Of a stretch of DNA of 64,000 nucleotides, positions 1 to 7,796 are shown one piece after another. This DNA comes from Methanoculleus sediminis. Lineage in GTDB: Archaea; Halobacteriota; Methanomicrobia; Methanomicrobiales; Methanoculleaceae. The first letter of the stretch is position 1; the number at the start of each line of letters is the position of its first letter. The DNA lies in NCBI RefSeq assembly GCF_001017125.1, contig NZ_JXOJ01000001.1, positions 452,133 through 516,132 on the forward strand, in the 5' to 3' direction. The translations under genes were made by a program, and so were the position numbers. Below the pieces are notes generated by a model that was given only the letters and a program-made list of their open reading frames with translations, was not told the origin of the DNA and ran no database searches.

Positions 1-1
1 C

Positions 2-208
2 CTCGGCGACGCCCTCGAACTCGCCGATCGCCTCTGCCTCCTCGAAGAAGGGAACGTGGTGGCCGAGGGTGCGCCGGAGGAGGTGCTCGGCATGCAGGAT
101 AACGGGTTCATCGCGAGTTTTGCCGGGTCGGAACCCCACAACGGCTTTATGCCCCGGGCGCCAATCACTGGTCATAGCCGGAGGCTGCCGGATTCCCGGC
201 CCCTCTGA
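2..208 (+). CDS. ABC transporter ATP-binding protein, C-terminal fragment
   Basis: This open frame runs in from before the window and ends at TGA 206-208. The visible 68 residues begin LGDALELADRLCLLEEGNVV, which matches the stretch just after the H-loop of ABC ATPases (EAL.LADR, then a G-[NT]-[IV]-V-x-x-G turn and a P-x-E-[VI] motif). It would be the nucleotide-binding subunit of an importer or exporter. The catalytic motifs lie outside the window, so the substrate cannot be judged. The next gene starts 8 bases after this stop. Confidence 0.6.
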   Translation, partial: LGDALELADRLCLLEEGNVVAEGAPEEVLGMQDNGFIASFAGSEPHNGFMPRAPITGHSRRLPDSRPL

Positions 209-216
209 TAACGACC

Positions 217-672
217 ATGAAGAAGCAAGGCCACGTGCTATTCCTGGCACTGCTCGCGGCGATCTCTCTCGTGCCGGGATCGGCCGCGGGCGGGGAGATC
301 CCCATCGATTACTCGTTCAACGAGTCGCACGCGGAGATCTACGAGCGGATGCTGGAGCGGAACGCATCCCTCGGCGAGTACTATGAGAGGATCTGCCCCG
401 AATTCCTGGAAAACATGCCCCCGGAGACGAGGGCGCATCTCTACAACACGACGATGGCGCGGCAACGGCCTCCTGGTGCCGACGGGGAATTTGTGCCGCC
501 CCTGATAATGGGAAAAGTCGCCATCGCCACCGCCTCGCCCGTGACCTCGGTGTGCGGGGTACCCATCCCGATTGTGGGTATCGCCATCCTCGGCCTCGCT
601 GGTATCATCATCCTTGCCCTGCTCGCAGCGGTCGCTCTCATCCTGGAGCGCATCCGCAACGGGAACGAGTGA
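217..672 (+). CDS. small secreted/membrane-anchored protein of unknown function
   Basis: A 151-residue protein. It has an N-terminal signal-like segment (residues about 6-24, hydrophobic, ending near GSAAG), a charged and probably extracellular middle (about 25-110), and a strongly hydrophobic C-terminal helix (about 118-145, rich in I, L, A and G) followed by the basic tail ERIRNGNE. The topology suggests a short ectodomain tethered to the membrane at its C-terminus. No family was recognised. It starts 8 bases after the ABC ATPase stop, so the two may be co-transcribed, which would make it a candidate accessory protein of that transporter (inference). Confidence 0.7.
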   Translation: MKKQGHVLFLALLAAISLVPGSAAGGEIPIDYSFNESHAEIYERMLERNASLGEYYERICPEFLENMPPETRAHLYNTTMARQRPPGADGEFVPPLIMGKVAIATASPVTSVCGVPIPIVGIAILGLAGIIILALLAAVALILERIRNGNE

Positions 673-675
673 GCA

Positions 676-1533
676 TCACTGCGGGCGGCGTGCCGGGCCC
701 CGGGCGCAGTAGAGATACTCCTGCGCGTACCCGGCATACTCCCCGAAGTAGTCCCGGCTAAATCGCCGGATCCGCTCGTACTCCGCCGGGGTGCAGTTTT
801 TGCCGCCAAGATCGGGGAGATACGTCTCCCCCACGATCCGGCGTATCCAGACATCGACCGGGAACGCCTCGAAGAATCCGAACGCAAAGAGGAGCACGCA
901 GTCCGCCGCCTTCGGCCCGACTCCCTTTAACTGCATCAGCGCCTGCCGCGCCTCCTCGAACGGAAGGGCGGCAACCCGCTCCGCCCAGTCCGGGTGCTCC
1001 GCCGCATATCCGGCAGCCTCGCGAACGTAGCCCGTCCGGTAGCCGAGTTTACAGTCCCATAACTCCCCATGCGGAACCCCGGCGAGCACCTCCGGCTCCG
1101 GGAACGCATACGCCCTGCCGGAAGGGCCATCCACCGGTTCCCCGTAGCGCTCCGCCATCAGCGCGGCCCGCCGTTTCACCGCCGGGATGTTCGTGTTCGT
1201 AGCGCAGATGTAGGAGACCAGGCACTCCCACGGCGTTTGTCTGACAAGGCGGAGCCCCCGGCACTCCCGGATGGCGGCGCCGATCGCCGGATCGCGGTCG
1301 ATCGACGAGAGGATGGCCGGGAGATCCTGGTCGAGCCGGAAGTAGTCGCGGACGAACCCCTCATCCGCCCCTTCAAACGTGAGCCGGTTTGCGTCCTGCC
1401 GTATCCGGACGGCCCGGCCTTCGGCGACGCCCCGCCACCACCCGTCCGCCTTCTCCCAGCGGAAGGCCTGCCCGCAGGCGAGCGTCAGGTCGAGGTCGAA
1501 CGGCTGGTCGGGGCGGAGTTCGATCGTCGTCAT
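676..1533 (-). CDS. ogg: 8-oxoguanine DNA glycosylase / AP lyase (OGG1 family)
   Basis: This base-excision repair enzyme removes 8-oxoguanine from DNA. The 285-residue product has the OGG1-type N-terminal domain (LACGQAFRW near residue 24) and a helix-hairpin-helix GPD fold. The hairpin reads LKGVGPKAADCVLLFAF, and its Lys (about 208) aligns with the Schiff-base lysine of human OGG1. The Asp of FPVDVWIRRI (about 227) aligns with the catalytic aspartate. ATG 1533 is preferred over GTG 1545 because MTTIEL leads straight into the conserved fold. It is convergent with the upstream membrane protein, only 3 bases apart. The family call is firm; exact substrate preference is not visible. Confidence 0.9.
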   Translation of the reverse strand: MTTIELRPDQPFDLDLTLACGQAFRWEKADGWWRGVAEGRAVRIRQDANRLTFEGADEGFVRDYFRLDQDLPAILSSIDRDPAIGAAIRECRGLRLVRQTPWECLVSYICATNTNIPAVKRRAALMAERYGEPVDGPSGRAYAFPEPEVLAGVPHGELWDCKLGYRTGYVREAAGYAAEHPDWAERVAALPFEEARQALMQLKGVGPKAADCVLLFAFGFFEAFPVDVWIRRIVGETYLPDLGGKNCTPAEYERIRRFSRDYFGEYAGYAQEYLYCARGPARRPQ

Positions 1534-1553
1534 GGCCGGCGGCACCGCCGGGT

Positions 1554-1559
1554 AAAAAA
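1554..1559 (-). terminator. poly-T terminator of nifB
   Basis: A run of six A on the + strand gives a U-run in the nifB transcript 8 bases after its stop codon. Archaeal transcription commonly ends at such runs. Confidence 0.5.
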
Positions 1560-1566
1560 GAATCGA

Positions 1567-2478
1567 TTATTCTGCCTTCTCATCTTTCATCTGCTGGTAG
1601 ACACAGGACTGAACGTCCTGGCCCAGTTTCCCGATCGCGTCCGCCCGGCAGCGTGCGCAGTGGCGCATCTGCTTGATGTACTGGGCGCACCGATCCTGCA
1701 TCTCCCGCTTCTCCTTCGGCGTCGGTGGGGTGATGGAGGCGAACTTGTACTGCGGGATGAGCGGGATGACGTTGAAGGTGAACGCTCCCATCTCCCCGAC
1801 CTTCTTCGCGATCTCGGGGATGTGCTCGTCGTTGATCCCGGGGATGTAGACGGTGTTGATCTTGACGAACATCTTCTTAGCGACCGCCATCTCGATCCCC
1901 TTCATCTGCTGGGAGAGGAGGAGTTCAGCCGCCTCACGCCCGTGATACTTCTTCCCGTCGTACTCGACCCATGAGTAGATCTTCTCGCCGATCGCCGGGT
2001 CGACGGCGTTGAGCGTGACCGTAACGTTCCCGACGTCGTACTTCGCGAGTTCCTCGATCGACTCGGGGAGCATAAGACCGTTCGTGCTGATGCACATGAT
2101 CAGGCGCGGGAACTCCTCGTGGATCAGTTTGAGCGCCTCGAACGTCTCCGGGTTTGCGAGCGGCTCCCCCGGCCCCGCGATCCCGACCACCTTCACGTAC
2201 GGGTACTCCTTGACGACGTTCCTGACGAGATCGAGCGCCTCCTCCGGGGAGAGGACCCTGCTCGTCACGCCCGGCCGGCTCTCGTTCACGCAGTCGAAGT
2301 CCCGTATGCAGTAGTTGCACTGGATGTTGCACTTCGGGGCGACGGGGACGTGGCATCGCCCGAAGGCGTGGCACGCTTTATCGGAGTAGCAGGGGTGCTC
2401 GCTGATCTTACGTAGCTGCTCCGGATCGTAAGGAACCTCCCTGCCCTGGACCGTCGCGGTCCGATACTCGTCGGCCAT
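1567..2478 (-). CDS. nifB: NifB-type radical SAM protein (nitrogenase cofactor maturase, NifX-less)
   Basis: NifB fuses two [4Fe-4S] clusters into the precursor (NifB-co) of the nitrogenase M-cluster using S-adenosylmethionine. The 303-residue product carries the radical-SAM motif CNIQCNYC (Cys 50, 54, 57), the preceding HPC...CH-x-FGRCH-x-PVAPKC stretch typical of NifB, the GPGEPL glycine motif (about 102-107) and a C-terminal Cys group (CARCRADAIGKLGQD). It ends there, without the NifX-like domain found in many bacterial NifB, as is usual in methanogens. No nif structural genes are in the window, so nitrogen fixation by this organism is not proven. The start is ATG 2478, with no Shine-Dalgarno (see the promoter at 2504-2511). 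Confidence 0.88.
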   Translation of the reverse strand: MADEYRTATVQGREVPYDPEQLRKISEHPCYSDKACHAFGRCHVPVAPKCNIQCNYCIRDFDCVNESRPGVTSRVLSPEEALDLVRNVVKEYPYVKVVGIAGPGEPLANPETFEALKLIHEEFPRLIMCISTNGLMLPESIEELAKYDVGNVTVTLNAVDPAIGEKIYSWVEYDGKKYHGREAAELLLSQQMKGIEMAVAKKMFVKINTVYIPGINDEHIPEIAKKVGEMGAFTFNVIPLIPQYKFASITPPTPKEKREMQDRCAQYIKQMRHCARCRADAIGKLGQDVQSCVYQQMKDEKAE

Positions 2479-2503
2479 ATGACTGATCTATGTGCCGGAG
2501 GAT

Positions 2504-2511
2504 ATTATATA
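2504..2511 (-). promoter_or_regulatory. TATA box of nifB; leaderless transcript predicted
   Basis: TATATAAT on the minus strand is centred about 27-30 nt before ATG 2478. Transcription would therefore start within 2-3 nt of the start codon. There is no GGAGG-like sequence before the ATG. Confidence 0.6.
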
Positions 2512-2540
2512 CTGATGGTTGCGGTCTTCCCTGGCGGCAC

Positions 2541-2546
2541 AAAAAA
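2541..2546 (-). terminator. poly-T terminator after the methyltransferase/ATP-grasp gene
   Basis: Six consecutive A on the + strand give a U-run about 12 nt after the minus-strand stop at 2558, between two co-oriented genes. Confidence 0.45.
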
Positions 2547-2557
2547 GGTGGTGCGGG

Positions 2558-4549
2558 TCAGGCCGTCTCCTGGCTGAGGTCGAACGGGAGCTGATCCTTG
2601 CCGGCCTCCCGCGTATCCCGCTCAGGCTCCATCCCGAACCGTTCCTCCGCGCCTTTCAGGATCCGGCCGAGCATCTCGGAGTAGGTCAGGCCCGCGTACT
2701 TCGCCATCTTGGCGAGGTGGCCGTCCCAGCACCAGCCGGGGTTCGGGTTGACCTCGAGGAGTTTCGGGTTGCCGTGCTCGTCGAGCCGCCAGTCGAACCG
2801 GCAGTAGTCGCGGCACTCCAGGCGTTCGAAGAGGGCGAGGCAGCACCGCACGATCGCCTTCTCGGTCTCCTCGGGGAGGTCCGCCGGCTTTGAGGTGATC
2901 TTCCAGTAGGGCGAGTCCGGGAGCCACTTCGCCTCGTAGCCGCAGATCCGGGGGAGACCCGGCGGCAGCGCGGAGTAGTCCTCCTCGATGACGGGCAGCA
3001 CCATGCTGTATCCCGACGGGTTCCCGATGATCCCGACGCTGATGTCCTTTCCCGTGAGGAACTCCTCGACGAGGAGCGAGCGGTCGTAGCCGAGCGTCAT
3101 CCGGAGCGAATTGATGATGTCGGAGAGCTCCTCGATGCTGTGGGCGATGCTCTTTTGCGTGATGCCGTAGGAGGAGTCGCCCGCGTTCGGCTTGACGATC
3201 GCCGGAAACTTCATCCCGACGTCGTAGGTGCGGTCGCCGGGGGTGATGAAACAGGCGTCCGGGACCGGGATCCCCATCTCCTTCGCAATCCCGCGCACGA
3301 GCGACTTGTCGTAGCAGAACGCGAGCGACTGGGGGCCGGATCCCGTGTAGAGAATGCCGTACATCTCGAGGAGCGCCGGCACGTGGAGTTCTTTCCTCGG
3401 GTCGTTGTTGAACCCCTCGTCGCAGAGGTTGAAGACATAGTCCACCTTCCCCTTCAGTCTCGGGAGGTCCTGGATCAGCGTCTCGTGTTTGCAGAGATAG
3501 GTGAACCGGTAGCCGGGCAGTTCCCGCAACGCCGCCTTCATCTGGTCGATGGTGTAGAAGTCGTCGTCGTCGAAGGTGCAGGAGGGTTTCAGGGCGTCGG
3601 GCTTGGCCGGGTCGCCGAGGAGCACCGCGACGTGCTTTGCCCTCTCCCGGCCTTTCGTCTTCGCCGCCGACCACTCCTTCCTGACCTGCGCGGTGACGAT
3701 GTGGCGGCGCTCCATCATGCCGAGGTCCTGGTTGCGCTGCGACTCGGTCGCGATCTCGTGGGAGGCGACGTCGGAGAACCCCGCCCGTTCCAGGAGCCGC
3801 CGGAGCGCATCGGGGGTGTAGAGATGTTCGGCGTAGAACTGGTCGGCAACGACGCCCTTCTCGACGTCGGTGATCACCTCGCGGGATATCAGGCGCTGTT
3901 CGTCGAACGAGAGCGACCTCTCACGGCAGACGAACATGCCATCGTCGATCCACTCCCACGACCTCGGCTGGAAGTGCTCGCGTAAGTACTCGCCGTCGGC
4001 GACGTCCAGGAGCAGCCGCCCCCAGGGTTTGAGGATGCGCCGGATCTCGGTGAGGATCCGGAGATCCTCCTCGACGGAGTCGAAGTAGCCGAAACTGTTC
4101 CCGAGGACGAGGACGACGTCGTAGGTGTCGGTGCGGTACGGGAGCCGCCGGGCGTCTCCCTCCCGGAACCGGATGGGGAGCCCCTCTTTCTTCGCGGTCG
4201 ACCGGGCCCGCTGGATCAGGTAGTGCGACTGGTCGAGGCCTTCGGCGTTGTAGCCCCTGCGCGCGAGTTCGAGGGTGTGCCTGCCCTGGCCGCAGCAGAG
4301 ATCGAGAACCTTTTCATGGGGCTGGAGTTGCAAAATCCGGGCGATCCGGTCGATCTCCCGCTCGGTGATCCGGGGGTCGTCGACGACGTCGCCGTCGGTC
4401 TTCAGGTAAAGGCGATTGAAGATACCCCTCCACCAGTCGGGTTTTACGTGGTCTTCAAGGTTCGGGACCGGACCGATCGTCCTCCTGTCCCGGTGTTTTG
4501 CCTTCCGTCTGCTATCGGGAGGTTCGTCGGTGTGGACCTCGTCGATCAT
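2558..4549 (-). CDS. fused SAM-dependent methyltransferase and D-Ala-D-Ala-ligase-like ATP-grasp protein
   Basis: A 663-residue two-domain protein. Residues about 30-290 form a class I methyltransferase (motif I VLDLCCGQGRH at about 81-91, then YDVVLVLGNSFGYFD and ILKPWGRLLLDV). Residues about 305-650 are an ATP-grasp ligase of the D-Ala-D-Ala ligase type (VFNLCDEGFNNDPRKE, YTGSGPQSLAFCYDKSLVR, FPAIVKPNAGDSSYGI, RFDWRLDEHGNPKLLEVNPNPGW). ATP-grasp enzymes of this type join a carboxylate and an amine through an acyl phosphate. The fusion suggests that a small amino-acid-like molecule is both methylated and ligated (inference). An upstream extension to 4798 is rejected: ATG 4549 has GGGGGAG about 9 nt upstream and the AT-rich promoter-like stretch 4620-4680 lies before it. 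Methanogens of this group have no peptidoglycan, so the substrate is open. Confidence 0.82.
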   Translation of the reverse strand: MIDEVHTDEPPDSRRKAKHRDRRTIGPVPNLEDHVKPDWWRGIFNRLYLKTDGDVVDDPRITEREIDRIARILQLQPHEKVLDLCCGQGRHTLELARRGYNAEGLDQSHYLIQRARSTAKKEGLPIRFREGDARRLPYRTDTYDVVLVLGNSFGYFDSVEEDLRILTEIRRILKPWGRLLLDVADGEYLREHFQPRSWEWIDDGMFVCRERSLSFDEQRLISREVITDVEKGVVADQFYAEHLYTPDALRRLLERAGFSDVASHEIATESQRNQDLGMMERRHIVTAQVRKEWSAAKTKGRERAKHVAVLLGDPAKPDALKPSCTFDDDDFYTIDQMKAALRELPGYRFTYLCKHETLIQDLPRLKGKVDYVFNLCDEGFNNDPRKELHVPALLEMYGILYTGSGPQSLAFCYDKSLVRGIAKEMGIPVPDACFITPGDRTYDVGMKFPAIVKPNAGDSSYGITQKSIAHSIEELSDIINSLRMTLGYDRSLLVEEFLTGKDISVGIIGNPSGYSMVLPVIEEDYSALPPGLPRICGYEAKWLPDSPYWKITSKPADLPEETEKAIVRCCLALFERLECRDYCRFDWRLDEHGNPKLLEVNPNPGWCWDGHLAKMAKYAGLTYSEMLGRILKGAEERFGMEPERDTREAGKDQLPFDLSQETA

Positions 4550-4799
4550 GCCGGCCCACTCCCCCCGGCTCCGTTTCCGGAATAGAACCGGTGTTCTGCC
4601 GGGTTGCAAAAGAGAACGGTTATGCTGTTCATAGTTGGATGATCTTTCGATAGGATAGTATCGATAAAAGCATTGCGTCACGTACCTCCCTGCAGAGGGA
4701 AACAGACACGTTGGAGAGGGATTTTCCTTCCCGGGCATCCCGGCCACGCACCGGCCTGCGCAGGACGAATCCTGCCGCCCCGGATCGCTGAGACGCATC

Positions 4800-4806
4800 T
4801 ATATAT
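4800..4806 (+). promoter_or_regulatory. TATA box of the small zinc-ribbon gene
   Basis: TATATAT lies about 52 nt before ATG 4855, predicting a start site near 4830 and a short leader. It argues against an upstream in-frame start at 4819. Confidence 0.5.
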
Positions 4807-4854
4807 GCAGGCAGGTAATTGAGTATGTGCAGATTATCTGCATGGTTGAAGTAT

Positions 4855-5031
4855 ATGGAAGAGAGATACCCCCGCAGGGGCCCCCGTTCTTATGACGACC
4901 GTCCCCGCGAGTTCCACAAGGCGGTCTGTTCCGACTGCGGCAAAGAGTGCGAAGTTCCTTTCAAGCCTACGGAGGGTCGGCCCGTCTACTGCCGCGACTG
5001 CCTCCCGAAGCACAGAAAACCCCGATTCTAA
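4855..5031 (+). CDS. small zinc-ribbon protein, CxxC-x17-CxxC family
   Basis: A 58-residue protein, rich in Arg and Pro at its N-terminus, ending in a single zinc ribbon: CSDC, 17 residues, CRDC, with the conserved GKECEVPFKPTEGRPVYC core. This is the CxxC-x17-CxxC domain found in many archaeal and some bacterial small proteins. Its function is unknown; zinc binding by the four Cys is expected. It stands alone between a promoter and a T-run, so it is probably monocistronic. Confidence 0.8.
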   Translation: MEERYPRRGPRSYDDRPREFHKAVCSDCGKECEVPFKPTEGRPVYCRDCLPKHRKPRF

Positions 5032-5034
5032 CCC

Positions 5035-5040
5035 TTTTTT
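5035..5040 (+). terminator. poly-T terminator of the zinc-ribbon gene
   Basis: TTTTTT begins 4 nt after the TAA at 5029-5031. Confidence 0.55.
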
Positions 5041-5053
5041 GAGCCGGGCGCCG

Positions 5054-5821
5054 TCACACGACGAGCCGTCTTCGCATCAGCCTGATGGCGAGAACGAAGA
5101 AGATCACGGTAGCCGCTGCTATCCAGGCGAGGTTGAGGAGGTTTACCGGCGAAAACGTCGCGAGCGTGATTGCCCGGTTGAACCCGACGACGTGCGTGAG
5201 CGGGAGGGCGGCGAGGGCGAAGTACTGGATCGGTTCGGGCAGGAGGTCCAGCGGGAAGAACGTCCCCGAGAAGAGGAACATCGGGGTGATGAAGAGGAAC
5301 GACGGGTAGTTCAGGGCGTCGATGCTCGGCGTGATCGCGGTGAAGCACATCGCGATGCCTGCAAAGAGGAGGCCGGCGAGGAACGCGAAGGGTATGAGCA
5401 GCAGGGACGACGGCATGGCGACGACGTTAAAGAGGAGGAGCACGGGGAGCATCAGCGCGGCGTAGATCATCCCCCGGGTGGCGCCCCAGAGCATCTCCCC
5501 CGCGATCACCTCGTCGATGCCGACCGGGGTCGCGATGATGGCATCGAACGTCTTCTGGTAGTACATCCTGACGAACGACGAATAGGTGCACTCGAAGAAG
5601 GCCGAGTACATCACCGATATCGAGACGAGGGCGGGTGCGATGAAGACGGGGTAGGGGATCCCGTCGACTGCTTCGATGTAGGTCCCGAGACCGAACCCCA
5701 GCGCCAGAAGGTAGAGGACCGGCTCGATGAAGGGCGGGATGAAATTGACCCGGTAGGTCCTGAGGAAGGCGTCCCAGTTCCTCCGCCAGACGCTCTGCAC
5801 TCTCGCGGTTATGTCGATCAT
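5054..5821 (-). CDS. ABC-2 type exporter permease
   Basis: A 255-residue membrane protein with six hydrophobic segments and the layout of the NodJ/ABC-2 permease family: FIEPVLYLLALGFGLG near residue 31, an FFECTYSSF-x-RMYYQKTFDAIIATPV segment at about 75-100, and the late FLFSGTFFPLDLLP loop. Such permeases pair with a DrrA/NodI ATPase to export drugs, lipids or polysaccharide. It follows its ATPase with 3 nt between them. The substrate is unknown. Confidence 0.87.
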   Translation of the reverse strand: MIDITARVQSVWRRNWDAFLRTYRVNFIPPFIEPVLYLLALGFGLGTYIEAVDGIPYPVFIAPALVSISVMYSAFFECTYSSFVRMYYQKTFDAIIATPVGIDEVIAGEMLWGATRGMIYAALMLPVLLLFNVVAMPSSLLLIPFAFLAGLLFAGIAMCFTAITPSIDALNYPSFLFITPMFLFSGTFFPLDLLPEPIQYFALAALPLTHVVGFNRAITLATFSPVNLLNLAWIAAATVIFFVLAIRLMRRRLVV

Positions 5822-5824
5822 CGC

Positions 5825-6706
5825 TCACTCCCGCAGGCTCCGGCCGGTCAGCCGCAGGAAGACGTCTTCGAGGGTTGCCGGCCGCACCGTCACCGCCGCC
5901 TCGTGCCGGCAGGCCTCGAGCAGATCGCGGGCAACGTCGTTCGGGCGATCCGTGAATACCTGGATCACGTCGCCGGCAAGGTCGTAGTTCACGCCGAGTT
6001 CTTCCAGGCGGGAAACCGCCTTCTGTGTCCGTTCGACCTCGACGACGTCGCTCCCGGCATGCTCCCGGATGAGGTCCGCCGGGGTGCCCTCGACGAGGAT
6101 CTTTCCGTGATCCATGATCACCAGCCGGTCGCAGAGGCGTTCCGCTTCATCGAGGTAGTGGGTGGTGAGGACGAGGGTGTTTCCTTCGGCCCGGAGGCTC
6201 CTGAGTTTCTCCCAGATCAGGTGCCGCGCCTGCGGGTCGAGCCCGATGGTGGGCTCGTCGAGGATGAGCAGTTCCGGTTCGTTGACGAGCGCCCGGGCAA
6301 TGATCAGCCGCCGTTTCATCCCGCCCGAGAGTTTGTCGATCAGGACGTCCCGTTTCTCGTCGAGCTGCATGAACGCGAGGAGTTCGTCTGCCCGCCGCTC
6401 CGCCTCTCTTCTCGGGATGCCGAAGTAGCGGGCGTAGACCAGCAGGTTCCGGTAGGCCGAAAAGTCCGGGTCGAGGTTGTTCTCCTGCGGCACCACCCCG
6501 AGACGGCTCTTGATCTCCCGCTGGCGGGTATCGACGTCCATCCCGAAGACCTCCAGGGTGCCGCCGGATTTCGGGGAGATGCACTGGATCATCTTCATGG
6601 TCGTCGTCTTCCCCGCTCCGTTCGGGCCGAGAAACCCGAAGACCTCTCCCTCTCTGACCCGGAAGGCGATGCGGTCGACCGCAATGAGGTCTCCGAACCG
6701 CTTCAA
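5825..6706 (-). CDS. ABC-2 exporter ATP-binding protein (DrrA/NodI type)
   Basis: The ATPase partner of the adjacent permease. It shows Walker A GPNGAGKTT, a Q-loop GVVPQENNLDPDFS, signature LSGGMKRRL, Walker B LLILDEPTIGLDP and H-loop TTHYLDEAERL, plus a C-terminal domain of about 75 residues. The only conventional in-frame start is TTG 6706, but it removes conserved N-terminal residues. In-frame codons upstream give IGDVIAAHDL directly before LKRFGDL, and a strong ribosome site (GGAGGAGA, 6748-6741) is placed correctly for a codon at 6736, which is ATC. The true N-terminus may therefore be at 6736 or nearby. Confidence 0.88.
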   Translation of the reverse strand: MKRFGDLIAVDRIAFRVREGEVFGFLGPNGAGKTTTMKMIQCISPKSGGTLEVFGMDVDTRQREIKSRLGVVPQENNLDPDFSAYRNLLVYARYFGIPRREAERRADELLAFMQLDEKRDVLIDKLSGGMKRRLIIARALVNEPELLILDEPTIGLDPQARHLIWEKLRSLRAEGNTLVLTTHYLDEAERLCDRLVIMDHGKILVEGTPADLIREHAGSDVVEVERTQKAVSRLEELGVNYDLAGDVIQVFTDRPNDVARDLLEACRHEAAVTVRPATLEDVFLRLTGRSLRE

Positions 6707-6740
6707 GAGGTCGTGCGCTGCGATGACGTCCCCGATCGTC

Positions 6741-6748
6741 TCTCCTCC
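6741..6748 (-). promoter_or_regulatory. strong Shine-Dalgarno site that decides the ABC ATPase start
   Basis: GGAGGAGA on the minus strand. It is too far (about 35 nt) from TTG 6706, but 4 nt separate its end from an in-frame ATC at 6736-6734. Confidence 0.45.
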
Positions 6749-6949
6749 CGATGGGTCAGTGGAGTCGTGCGACTACAACATTCTTTCGCTCACCCGTCTG
6801 CCGCGCCGGCGGTTCCCTGCCGGGGTGCATGCCGCAGTTCCCGCTCGGTTCGGGCCGGAACTCCTTTCTATCGGGGCGGAGCCACCGCAGCCTTTTTGCC
6901 CGGCAGAGCGAACCGCTCTTATCCGCACGTGTGGAGTCGCAGCGAAACC

Positions 6950-7366
6950 ATGATCGACAATTCCAGAGAGACGGTAGGGGTCTTTTCCCCTCCGGAGACC
7001 GTATACATCGGTTCGTCGGGATGCCGCGGGCGGGGCGTCTTCGCCCGCAGGGATCTCGTGCCCGGCGAGTTGATCGAGACCTGCCCGGTGATCGTGCTCG
7101 GAGGAGCGGACGAGCAGGAACTTCTCGGTAAGACGCACCTCTTTGACTACTACTTTGCGTGGGGGGAGCTCGCCGCCGTGGCGCTGGGTTACGGGTCGCT
7201 CTACAACCACTCCTACCACGCGAACGCGGATCACGTCTGCGATCTCCTCCGGGGCGAGATTCGCATCTCCGCTCACCGCCCCATCTCGAGGGGCGAGGAG
7301 ATCACCATCAACTACGGCGGGCTGCCGGACTGCCCCGACCCCGTCTGGTTCGATGCTGTGGAGTGA
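6950..7366 (+). CDS. SET-domain protein (putative protein lysine methyltransferase)
   Basis: A 138-residue stand-alone SET domain. It has the N-terminal GRGVFARRDLVPGELIE motif (about 28-43), the SAM/catalytic motif SLYNHSYHANA (Asn-His-Ser at 86-88) and the C-terminal GEEITINYGG (catalytic Tyr about 122). SET enzymes methylate protein lysines with SAM. No post-SET cysteine cluster is present. The length is typical of minimal prokaryotic SET proteins. It is divergent from the ABC operon. Archaeal targets are poorly known; chromatin proteins are one possibility. Confidence 0.85.
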   Translation: MIDNSRETVGVFSPPETVYIGSSGCRGRGVFARRDLVPGELIETCPVIVLGGADEQELLGKTHLFDYYFAWGELAAVALGYGSLYNHSYHANADHVCDLLRGEIRISAHRPISRGEEITINYGGLPDCPDPVWFDAVE

Positions 7367-7796
7367 GTGTTTTTAGGTCCGGGATCACGGTGATTTCCTT
7401 TTCCGGGCTCTTTTCGTTCCGATTGAATCCCGGAGGGCGACGGCGTTTACCGGTATCGCGAACCGGGTGCCGGGGGGCCGGCCCACCCTTTCCGGGCCGT
7501 TCAGACTGGTCTGCCGAAATCTCCAGTGGAAATCAAGGGGTTTGCAATATCCTCCCCGAATCATTGAGATTCTCTCGATCGCCGGTAATGCCTGCCGACC
7601 CCTGTAACCGTCCCGCCGGCCCTGCGGGCACCCCAGAATCTCCCTTCAATTCGAACGATTTTGGGTGATTCGGTGGCAATTTGGGGATATCATAGAGGGG
7701 TGTCCGTGATGCGGGGTTACAGGAATGGGGATGTGGCCCGGACGTGCCGCGATCCGCCCGTAACACCTCTGCCGGCCGATGTGTCGTGCCGGTGCT
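7367..7796. other. 430-nt gene-free region holding an origin-recognition-box-like motif
   Basis: No convincing coding frame is seen on either strand. The stretch contains the ORB-like motif at 7522-7545, followed by a moderately AT-rich segment (about 7540-7580), a GC-rich dyad around 7607-7630 and a TTGGGGATATCATAG stretch near 7680-7695. It lies between the SET gene and a convergent-oriented membrane-anchored protein gene. Confidence 0.5.
7522..7545 (+). other. candidate Orc1/Cdc6 origin recognition box (ORB)
   Basis: The sequence CTCCAGTGGAAA, then TC, then AAGGGG and TTTG closely follows the archaeal ORB / mini-ORB consensus (TCCAGTGGAAAC-x-AAGGGG). An Orc1/Cdc6 gene lies about 6 kb away. 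Only one copy was found by eye, whereas origins usually carry several in both orientations, so this is a candidate only. Confidence 0.45.

Noticed and set aside
4555-4798. An 83-residue N-terminal extension of the methyltransferase/ATP-grasp protein
   Set aside because: The stretch is AT-rich and promoter-like, and residues before M (4549) do not look like protein.
4892-7366. A very long + strand open frame (about 820 codons) opposite the ABC exporter genes
   Set aside because: Only its last 139 codons (the SET gene) have protein character. The rest is rich in Arg, Glu, Asp and Pro because it is the antisense phase of two clear ABC genes.
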